Origin: Marchantia polymorpha subsp. ruderalis
Taxonomy: Eukaryota > Streptophyta > Marchantiopsida > Marchantiales > Marchantiaceae
Assembly (NCBI GenBank): GCA_037833965.1
Contig: AP031356.1
Coordinates: 18,994,501-19,058,500, forward strand
Length of the DNA: 64,000 nt
Direction of reading: 5' to 3'
Positions within the stretch are counted from its first letter, which is position 1; each line of letters opens with the position of its first letter. The translations under genes and the position numbers were made by a program. Below are positions 6,887 to 15,500 of the stretch, in pieces. The notes below the pieces were generated by a model that saw nothing but the letters and a program-made list of their open reading frames with translations, did not search any database and was not told the DNA's origin.

Positions 6887-9718
6887 ATGTCGACTGGGGC
6901 TAGCGGGAGCAACCTAAGTGCTAGAGCTGTCCGCAAGTTCCGACGAGATTCAGAGAAGGCCGTGGAAGAGACACGGCGTCAAAACAAGAAAACACCAAAA
7001 AGAGTACCTAAGCCTGGTTCGGCCGACACCCTTGGGGAACCTACCCCCGGCGACTCGGAACCAAACTTGGTGCTTACAGTTCTACTAGATATTCCTTGCA
7101 CGGACCCGCCTCGTGAAGTAGAACCGACCGCCCGAGAACCGTCGACAGACACACCGATGGCGGACGGACAAGCCAATGTGCGGCTACCTCAGCCGATTAC
7201 TAAACATTCCTACCCAAAGTATAAAGGGAGTGGGGATGACGACGATGCAGATTCATACATCAAGTTGTTCGAATCGGTGTCTATTGCCAATCGCGAGATC
7301 GCAGACGACGACCGACTAAGGATCTTTCCAAGCCTTCTGCGGAAGAAAGCGAGGAGTTGGTACAATCACGAGAGCATCGATCCGACTGGGTTGACAACAT
7401 GGGCCCAGCTGAAGGAGAAGTTCCTTCGCCGCTTCCGCGAGCTCGGCTACGACAGCCGGGTTTTGACAAAGTTGCGTAATTTGCAGCGAGAGAAGAAGGA
7501 GAGTCTGCGTGACTACACTGAGAGATTTCTGGACCTCCTTGACAGAATACTGAAAGCAGGACCAGGGTCCCCTTTCTCGGTACAACAAGCTGTGGATTGG
7601 TACGTGACCGGTTTAACTCGGGAGATGGAGACTTTTTGCCGACGCAGCAAGTGCGACACTATTGAGGATGTGATTGCATCGGCAGAAGCCTTCGAAACTT
7701 CCACTCTCAACCGAAGAGGGAGAGAGAGACGGGAGTCGAAGGAGCGAAAACCGAAGGGAGGGCGAAGACGACGTGGAGGTACAACTCCGTCATCGGAGGA
7801 ATCGTCTTCGGACGAGAACCGTTCCTCATCCGAAGAAGAGGAAACCTCATCGTCGGAGGAGGAGAAGAAGAGGAAGAAGCATGGGGCAGCGAAGAAAAAG
7901 GGCACCCGACGAGTGACTACGGACAGAGCGCCGGGAGACATAGCCTCGAAGATGGAGACCCTTGTGAAGGACTTCGCCGATCTCAAGGTTCAAGTGGTAG
8001 GCGGACATGATCGCCGAAAATCACCCGGGAGAGTGCGAGCGAACTTATGGTGTACTACGTGCGGGGCGGTGGGACATGCAAACACCGAGTGCCTTACCAC
8101 CCGTCCGTCATATCCAGTCAACGCAGTAGAGTGGGCACAACCGTACTATGGAGAGCACCCCCAGTACTATGGAGAGGCTAGCGAAGAGACAGCCTACGCC
8201 GTCCAGTCGGTTCCTACCCCTACTGCAGTTTCAGCAATGCAAGTCCCACGATATATTCCGGTGGATCGGGCCACTACAGTACCCGTGAGGCGGAGAGCAC
8301 CTCCAGGGACGTTTGACCCACCGCCACCGCGAGCTTGTTATAATTGCGGGGAAGTTGGACACTTCTCACCGCAGTGTCCCCATCCAAAAAGGCGAAACGA
8401 TTATGCTCCGACATGTAGTAATTGCAAGAAGACCGGGCATACTGCGCCAGAGTGTGATCAGCCACCAGTCCCTCGGCCAGCGATACGATTTGTGAACACT
8501 CCTGCCAAGGAGGACGTCCAAGTTAACCAGGTCGAAGTAGGTTCAGACGGGGATGACGAAGACGAAGAATGGCCGGCTGAAGAGGTTATGTGCGCGCGGG
8601 TCGAAACTCGTAGTTCCAAGAAATCGAAGGAGCAAGAGCGTGACACTCGCAAGCACGAACGGAGAACCGACGACCGGACGGGAAAAGGGAAGGAGAAGAC
8701 ATCCAGCAAGTCCGACTTGCGACCTGCACGGAAGTCTTCGGCTACGCGAGAGGCACCAGCAGTACGCCCCCAGACAGCAGTCGAGGACGAGCCAGTACGC
8801 TTGCTGAAACGGGACTATGCTCCGGATATCCGCAACGAGGTAACCAACCTGTTGAAGGAAGCGATCCGCACTCAAAAGGACCCACCGCGGCCAGACTTGA
8901 CATCCATCCTTGGGGCGAAGTTGGCAGCCACCGTGGAACCTCGCAGAGCGTCGCCGACCCCGGCGACCCAACGCGCCCACTATGACTTGGTCGAAGATCT
9001 CGGGAGTCAAAAAGTGAACATCACGTTCAAGCAGCTCTTGGAGGACAATAAGACGTATCGGAGAATGTTGATGCTTTCGCTACGGCATCCGCGGAAGCCG
9101 CGCGCATCCACCTCCTCTCAAGTATATCAAGTGGAGAGCGAAGACCAAGGGCCACCAGAGATCGATGTGGAAATAGCAGGGTGTTGTGTACGCAGAGTGC
9201 CAATCGACTCTGGGTCAGGAGTCAACATAATGACGGAGGATACCGCGAGAGCCTTGGGGTTCAGTCAATACAAACCCTCGAAGCGTGTGTTGAGATTAGC
9301 GGATCAGACGCGGAGAATGCCTGCAGGTATGCTGCGCAATGTCAAGACAATCATCGGGGGTGCGGACTTTCGGTTGACGTATATCATCCTTCAACCGATG
9401 ATGAAGCAGGGCTATGACGTTCTGCTCGGGCGACCATGGCTATATGGCGCACAAGTCAGATGTGATTGGCGAAGGCATCGCCTTAAGTTTCCCCATCCTT
9501 CGGAACCGACCAAAACCATTACGGTGCCCTGGAATAGGGTCAGACACGAAGGAGAGACCCCATCGACAAGTGCAGGTTACACATCGGGCGGGGACAGTGA
9601 GTCCACCGCGCGATCGGATTCCAGTGGTACCGAATCCGATTATTTCGTAGGATTCGTTGCCTGCTGTTCGGTGGAAGAAGAAGAAGAGCCGGAAGCTATT
9701 CAGCCGGAAGACGAATAG
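6887..9718 (+). CDS. gag: Gag polyprotein with zinc knuckles and protease, 943 aa
   Basis: Structural protein of the particle, with the protease at its C-terminal end. The start is the ATG at 6887 (MSTGASG), which the sister element also uses. The frame stays open upstream to the LTR but has no ATG there. The retrotransposon gag domain spans about 120-225 (LLRKKARSWYN, TTWAQLKEKFLRRF, RDYTERF). A Ser/Glu/Lys-rich linker follows. Three CX2CX4HX4C zinc knuckles lie at about 389, 483 and 509 (CTTCGAVGHANTEC, CYNCGEVGHFSPQC, CSNCKKTGHTAPEC). The aspartic protease motif DSGSG is at about 773, with LLGRPWL later. The C-terminus is acidic. It ends at TAG 9716-9718, in frame with pol and in a leaky context. 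A 14-codon out-of-frame upstream ORF (6876-6917) overlaps the start. Confidence 0.94.
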   Translation: MSTGASGSNLSARAVRKFRRDSEKAVEETRRQNKKTPKRVPKPGSADTLGEPTPGDSEPNLVLTVLLDIPCTDPPREVEPTAREPSTDTPMADGQANVRLPQPITKHSYPKYKGSGDDDDADSYIKLFESVSIANREIADDDRLRIFPSLLRKKARSWYNHESIDPTGLTTWAQLKEKFLRRFRELGYDSRVLTKLRNLQREKKESLRDYTERFLDLLDRILKAGPGSPFSVQQAVDWYVTGLTREMETFCRRSKCDTIEDVIASAEAFETSTLNRRGRERRESKERKPKGGRRRRGGTTPSSEESSSDENRSSSEEEETSSSEEEKKRKKHGAAKKKGTRRVTTDRAPGDIASKMETLVKDFADLKVQVVGGHDRRKSPGRVRANLWCTTCGAVGHANTECLTTRPSYPVNAVEWAQPYYGEHPQYYGEASEETAYAVQSVPTPTAVSAMQVPRYIPVDRATTVPVRRRAPPGTFDPPPPRACYNCGEVGHFSPQCPHPKRRNDYAPTCSNCKKTGHTAPECDQPPVPRPAIRFVNTPAKEDVQVNQVEVGSDGDDEDEEWPAEEVMCARVETRSSKKSKEQERDTRKHERRTDDRTGKGKEKTSSKSDLRPARKSSATREAPAVRPQTAVEDEPVRLLKRDYAPDIRNEVTNLLKEAIRTQKDPPRPDLTSILGAKLAATVEPRRASPTPATQRAHYDLVEDLGSQKVNITFKQLLEDNKTYRRMLMLSLRHPRKPRASTSSQVYQVESEDQGPPEIDVEIAGCCVRRVPIDSGSGVNIMTEDTARALGFSQYKPSKRVLRLADQTRRMPAGMLRNVKTIIGGADFRLTYIILQPMMKQGYDVLLGRPWLYGAQVRCDWRRHRLKFPHPSEPTKTITVPWNRVRHEGETPSTSAGYTSGGDSESTARSDSSGTESDYFVGFVACCSVEEEEEPEAIQPEDE

Positions 9719-9724
9719 CAATTA
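9716..9724 (+). promoter_or_regulatory. Candidate programmed readthrough site UAG-CAA-UUA between gag and pol
   Basis: The gag stop codon is followed directly by CAA TTA, and the reading frame continues without another stop through 943 codons of pol. UAG-CAR-YYA is the established type I readthrough context of tobacco mosaic virus replicase. No ATG occurs at the start of pol. Readthrough to make a minority of Gag-Pol is therefore the simplest reading. Confidence 0.85.
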
Positions 9725-12559
9725 ACTGTGGGACTGGGAAGGAGTGAGACGAGTCACACCGAGGGCATTGTCGACCCTAGTGACTGTCACGAAGTACAAC
9801 TCAGTCCCGACAAGTGCTTGAAGGTATCAAGCGCAGTGAGAGGAGACGAGCTAAGGAAAGTACAGGCATTCCTTAGCCATTATGTCGACGTCTTCGCCTG
9901 GAAGATCGAAGACATGAAGGGGATACCTGCACGGTATGGGGAACACCGTATCGATTTACTGGACGACTCAGTACCCATACGACAGCGCCAGTATCGCCTC
10001 AACCCAAAATACTCCTTGCTAGTTAAGGAGGAGATAGATAAGTACTTGAGTGCTGGTATTATTTACCCTGTGCTCAGCAGTGAGTGGGTGTCGCCGATTG
10101 TTATCGTACCCAAGAAGTTGACGGGTAAGATACGAGTGTGTCAGGATTTCCGGAAGTTGAATGCAGCAACACGCAAGGATCATCACCCGTTACCATTCAC
10201 GGATGCCATTCTAGACCATGTAGCAGGACATGAATGTTATAGCTTCCTGGATGGGTTCTCAGGTTACAATCAGGTGTCTATCCGGGAACAGGACAAGGAT
10301 AAAACTACGTTCACAACCGACTGGGGAACTTACGCATACCACAAGATGCCCTTCGGTCTGTGCAACGCGCCTGCCACCTTTCAACGGATGATGACCAATA
10401 TCTTCCAGGAACAACTGAGGAAGTTCCTGGAAATATTCATAGATGACTTCTGTGTCTTTGGGAAGCGGTCTGAACACCTAAGTCACTTGAAGCAGACCTT
10501 CGATAAATGTAGAGAGAGCAGTTTATCACTGCATCCCGAGAAGTGCTTTTTCTTTATGACTAGTGGGATCTTGTTGGGTCATCGGGTCTCAGCAGACGGC
10601 ATTGCGGTGGACATCGAGAAGGTCAAGGTTATACTCGAGCTTGAGCCACCCACGAATCTAAGAGAGCTGCGAGCATTCCTGGGTCATGTGGGCTACTACC
10701 GAAGATTCATACACCTGTATGCAATACTGGCGGCGGACCTGACCAAGTTGTTGAAGAAGGACGAGCCTTATACTTGGGGTGCGAACCAGCAGTCAGCATT
10801 TGAGGCTCTTAAAGCGAAACTCACGACTGCTCCCGTACTAAGGAGTCCAGACTGGAATCGACCATTCCATGTTTACGTTGACACATCTGCATTCGCCATC
10901 GGTGTAGTACTGAGTCAAAAGGATGACAACAAAAAGGACTACCCGATCTACTTCGCGAGCCGACAGCTGTCTCTAGCAGAGCGGAAGTACACCACGACGG
11001 AGAGAGAAGCGTTGGGGATGGTGTACTCCTGTAAAAAGTTCCGTCACTACCTAATCTGCTACGAGTTTGTGTTCCATGTGGACCACTACGCATTGCAACA
11101 CCTAGTCAAGAAAGCCGACCTATCCGGTCGGATCGCCAGGTGGGTGTTGTTACTACAAGAGTTCACCTACACAGTCCAGACCAGGAAAGGGGTGCACCAC
11201 GAAAATGCGGATTACTTGTCCCGATTATGGACCCAGCCGACAGAGGAGGAATTGGTGGACGATTTTCCAGATGAAGAGTTATTTCAGTTGTCTGCAGGAC
11301 ATGAGTCCCGCTATGCCGACCTGTATCGATATCTGCTAACCCTCCAGTGTCCCGAAGGCATGGATTTGGAACAGCGAACTGTCTTTATTCATAAGGCAGG
11401 CCCGTACCAACTCCAGCAGGGGGTTTTGTTCAAGAAGATGGCAGATGAGCGCTTATGCAGATGCCTGGAGGAATCAGAGGTACCAAGAATAGTGAGTGCG
11501 ATGCATACAGAGGAGGCGGGTGGACACTATGCCACCAGGAACACGGTCACAAAGATTCTAAATGCGGGGTATTGGTGGCCGACCATGTTTAAGGATGTTC
11601 TCGATTACATCCGCAAGTGCGACAGTTGCCAGAGGACGGGGAGACCAACGCCTACAACACGCTGGCCCCTGACTCCCATCATGCCTCTAGCACCTTTCGA
11701 AAAGTGGGGCATTGACTTTGTAGGGCCGATACAACCAGTGACTAGAAGTACACGAAGGCGTTACATTCTGGTAGCAACGGACTACGCCACCAAAATGGTA
11801 GAGGCCAGGGCCACCAGAAGGGATGATGCTGCCACAGTGGCAGCCTTCTTGTTTGAGTCGATCATCACCCGCTACGGATGTCCCTTAGAGCTAGTCAGCG
11901 ACCGGGGCACGCATTTTCTGAATCAGATCATCGAAGATCTGACACGGTATTTCCACATCAAGCACCGGAAGACTACTCCATACAATCCCAAGGCAAATGG
12001 ACTGACGGAGAAGTCCAATGGTCTGCTGTGTAAAATACTACTCAAGGTCACGGTGAATCACGCTCACGACTGGGATACGAAGCTAGCAGCCGCCCTATGG
12101 GCGTACCGGACAGCTGAGAAGATCACGACCAAACAGACACCATACTTTCTGGTGTATGGGCAACACCCGATCCTCCCGATCGAATTTGAAGTACCCACCC
12201 AACGAACGTTGGATTTGCAGAGGATGGGCGCAGAGGAGAGTCAGCTCTACAGGTTACAGGAGGTCACGCTGCTGGATGAGAGGAGACGAGACGCCGAAGA
12301 TCGCACCAGGAAAATCCAGCTCCGCCGAAAGGAGAGATACGATAAAAAGATCAAACCGGTACTCCTGCAGGCGGGTGATTTGGCATTGCTCTACGACAGC
12401 AGGCATGCCAGATTCCCAGGCAAACTGCACCTAAGATGGATGGGACCTTACAGGGTTGTCGAAGTCTTCCCGAATGGATCCATCCAACTTGCGGACCTGG
12501 CCGGCGATTTGTTAGGCACCCGAGTGAACGGGTGGCGGTTGAAGAAATACCACATGTGA
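9719..12559 (+). CDS. pol: Pol polyprotein: reverse transcriptase, RNase H, integrase
   Basis: Expressed, by inference, as a Gag-Pol extension through the UAG at 9716; numbering below counts from codon 9728. Reverse transcriptase: catalytic Asp175 in FLDGFSGYNQ and Asp239-Asp240 in FIDDF, with YHKMPFGLCNAPATFQ between. RNase H: Asp in VDTS (about 384), Glu in TTTEREAL and Asp in HVDHYAL. Integrase: HHCC finger at about 591-637, then Asp663, Asp725 and Glu761, giving the classical D-D(35)-E spacing. The C-terminal GPYRVVEVFPNG block is followed by stop TGA 37 bp before the LTR. There is no chromodomain and no second RNase H. All catalytic residues are present, so the protein looks functional. 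Confidence 0.95.
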   Translation, partial: QLTVGLGRSETSHTEGIVDPSDCHEVQLSPDKCLKVSSAVRGDELRKVQAFLSHYVDVFAWKIEDMKGIPARYGEHRIDLLDDSVPIRQRQYRLNPKYSLLVKEEIDKYLSAGIIYPVLSSEWVSPIVIVPKKLTGKIRVCQDFRKLNAATRKDHHPLPFTDAILDHVAGHECYSFLDGFSGYNQVSIREQDKDKTTFTTDWGTYAYHKMPFGLCNAPATFQRMMTNIFQEQLRKFLEIFIDDFCVFGKRSEHLSHLKQTFDKCRESSLSLHPEKCFFFMTSGILLGHRVSADGIAVDIEKVKVILELEPPTNLRELRAFLGHVGYYRRFIHLYAILAADLTKLLKKDEPYTWGANQQSAFEALKAKLTTAPVLRSPDWNRPFHVYVDTSAFAIGVVLSQKDDNKKDYPIYFASRQLSLAERKYTTTEREALGMVYSCKKFRHYLICYEFVFHVDHYALQHLVKKADLSGRIARWVLLLQEFTYTVQTRKGVHHENADYLSRLWTQPTEEELVDDFPDEELFQLSAGHESRYADLYRYLLTLQCPEGMDLEQRTVFIHKAGPYQLQQGVLFKKMADERLCRCLEESEVPRIVSAMHTEEAGGHYATRNTVTKILNAGYWWPTMFKDVLDYIRKCDSCQRTGRPTPTTRWPLTPIMPLAPFEKWGIDFVGPIQPVTRSTRRRYILVATDYATKMVEARATRRDDAATVAAFLFESIITRYGCPLELVSDRGTHFLNQIIEDLTRYFHIKHRKTTPYNPKANGLTEKSNGLLCKILLKVTVNHAHDWDTKLAAALWAYRTAEKITTKQTPYFLVYGQHPILPIEFEVPTQRTLDLQRMGAEESQLYRLQEVTLLDERRRDAEDRTRKIQLRRKERYDKKIKPVLLQAGDLALLYDSRHARFPGKLHLRWMGPYRVVEVFPNGSIQLADLAGDLLGTRVNGWRLKKYHM

Positions 12560-12583
12560 GTGTTCGCGTGGGCGCTCACAATT

Positions 12584-12594
12584 GAGGAGGGGGG
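12584..12594 (+). other. Polypurine tract before LTR2
   Basis: GAGGAGGGGGG lies two bases before the LTR2 start at 12597, identical to the tract before LTR1. Confidence 0.88.
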
Positions 12595-12596
12595 CA

Positions 12597-15500
12597 TGTG
12601 GTACCCCACTTTTCGAAATTTTGAGGAAATTAAAACATTTTTGGAAAACTGTACCCTGGCAGCATTGTAAATAGCCTTCGGTACATCAAAACGAAGTGAA
12701 TCCGGAAGATCGCGGGGATTCTCGAGGGATCTTGTAGAATCTGGGATTGGGGGTGCAGCAGTGAGGACAGGCAACACCCTCCCTGCGAGCTCTGCAGTTA
12801 GGACCCCTACGACGCAAGGCGCAAAACCCGCCTTCGGAGGTTGCGTCCGCGGCTGTAGGGAAACCCTCCATAATTAGGTCAACCCTCGGGCGCCTTGTCC
12901 AAGTTAGAGTCCCGTTGGAAAGAGCTCGACGCACTGATTCCAACGAGTCCAAGAACGCTTGGAACGGATGAGGACTTAGGGAGTTATCACTATTGGAAGA
13001 AACGGAGGCGGTCGCCTACGGCGGAAAGAGTTCGCCACCGGCGCGAATTCCGCCTACGCGGAAGGGGGAATCAAGTTTTGTCCTATGCGCGGACGAAGGC
13101 GTTCGCCTGTGCACAGGCGAAGTAGGGTTAGGGGAGGCGCGAAGTCCACCTACGCACAGGCGCGCGCCTGTGCACAGGCGCTTCGGCGTCGGCGGAAAAT
13201 CCGCCTTGGGCCCTAGAAATGCGCCTTGTGAGGTAGAAAGTGTACGGCGCCTTCCGCGCCAGCACCGCGCCGCGTACGGCGGAAGAGCCGCCAGAGTAAT
13301 CAAATTGGTACGGACCATGCGGACGGCACGGGTGGATGCGCTCTTGGACGGACGGAGTTGCGGCGGCGGAAGCGCCGACGAAGAGACAAGGGACGGACAG
13401 ACTGGACGGAGACGGCTGACCACGGTCAACGCCTTCCGCGCCAGCGCGACGCCGCGCACAACGCGACGTGCGCGACGCCGTGCACATCCTCCTGTGCACA
13501 GGCGAACGCCTGTGCACAGGAGGATGTTGAAGTTCAGTGCCGGCGGAGCATCCGCCGAGGCTCTGCCTGCGCACAGGCAGGAGTTGAACTTTTGTCCGAC
13601 ATGCGGACACACGCGTCAAGGCAGAGGGGGATTGGCCGAGGGGCGGTACGAACAAGTGTACCGCGCAAGGCGGAAAACTCGCCTTCGGCGCTACGCCCCC
13701 ATGTCCGCAGGGTAATACGCTCGCGGAGTTCAAATCCGCCAATTCGAGCGTGAGAGTTTAATCGACGACGGCGGAGCGTGAAGCCGCGCGTGAGAGCGAA
13801 GACCATTCCAGCGTACAGCCGGCGCGGCCATCAAGTGAGACGTTCTTCACGAGCAGGAGCCGACCATGACCTTCGACCGGGCGGCGGAGAACGTCCCATT
13901 CTTGAATTCGCGATTCCAATCTCTTGTGCGCGCTGCGCGCATCCATCTGCTGGCTGCTGAACGTTCTCGACGTCGCCGCACAGGAGATTTCTTGTTGATT
14001 GAGGGAGAAGTGAATGCGCGTGATTTGGAATTGAGGGCGATTAGAGTTTGCCGAGAGAGAAAGAAGCTCGGGCGGTGCGGAAGTAGAATGAGCGGGCGAG
14101 CGAACCCCAGGAACGCAATGACGAGACCAAGCAGGTTGCGGATGGTGCCACTTCGCCTACCACAGAACGGGCTGCGCGCTTTCGAGGAGCGCTTAATAGC
14201 AAGAAAGCTCGATTTCTTGCTATGGGGATGGAACTACATCTGTGCGAATATGGTGCGCGAGTGGCTAGAGCCACAGGGACCACCCTCGCGCGGATTGCGT
14301 CCGCATGTTGATCGGTGGACAGTCCAAGATTGGGCGCAGGCGTTGGGAAGATGTGCTGGCATGCCAGGGCATCTCCTTTTCGACAGTGAGAGCATCAAGG
14401 TGACCAAGCAGGAAGAGGCGCAATTCGTGGAGCTGTTCAAGACCGGGAGGTCTACCAAGAATGGGTACAGGACCCGTGATTACAAGGATCGATTTCGCCG
14501 GACTTTGTCCGCGGCGCTGATGCAATTACTGCAGCCGCACCGCGCCTGCTACATCACATTGTGGCAGGTCTCTTTTGTGGAGTGCGTCATCGAGGGAACT
14601 CCAATTCACTGGGCGAGCATCCTGCACAGGGTGATGCGGCAGCACGCGTTTGAGGAGAAGGGGGGAACTCTAAACCATCTCTCTCCTTTCCTCATCAATT
14701 TTTATCGACAGCGGAATTGTTTGACAGCGGCGGAGCTTGAACATTTTCCGCCATTGTCCATCGACCATCCCGGGAAGTATGTGCGGGAGAATGAGGTCGA
14801 CACTGATGCAGAGGAGTCACCGACTTCTACCCCATCAAGACGGAGGGACGAAGGGAGACACACTCCTGCAGCACGAGTGCCGCGGAAGCGGCGATGGAGG
14901 GAAGAGTCTGAAGAGGAGCAGCATCAAGAACCCTCTGCTCCCATTCGACCGCGGCCGCTGTGCGAGCCATACAGCCGGCCGAAGCAGAAGGCACGCAGAC
15001 TGGTGTTGCCAGCTGACAGAGCGGACACGGCGACGATTGCGACGGAGAAAGGAAGTGCGTCGCCAGAGAAGCATGAGGAAGCGCGGACGACCGCAGGAGC
15101 AACGGGCCACGCTGCAACCTCGACGGGAGAGAGGCCGCCTACGGGCCAAGGGCCTCCGGAGTTACCACGTGCGATGCGGACAGATGTTCCGTTTGCGCAC
15201 AGACGAGCCTCCGCGGACGGACGAGCCTCCGCGGACAGGCGATCACAAGTGGACGTGGATCTACGCTTACGCGTGGGAAGGAGCAGTCCGCCTGTGCACA
15301 GGTCGCCTGTGCACAGGACACCTCCACACGTGCCGCCTGTGCACAGGCAAGAATCACCCCCGTTCCAACGTAGGAAGGGGAAGGAGCCGGCGGAAGAACC
15401 GCCTACGAGACACCGGCCCTCGGGGCCAGACCCTCCGGCGCACCACGCGCCGCAATTTGCGCCTTCGGCGCCAGGGCCTTCGAGCCGAGGAGATACGAGC

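Noticed and set aside
6876-6917. The 14-codon upstream ORF overlapping the gag start as a regulatory element
   Set aside because: It is kept in both subfamilies, but the leader contains several other short upstream ATGs, so no special role can be argued from sequence.
12440-12559. Chromodomain at the integrase C-terminus
   Set aside because: The end of pol shows the GPYRVVEVFPNG block and then VNGWRLKKYHM and a stop; no chromodomain aromatic cage motif follows.
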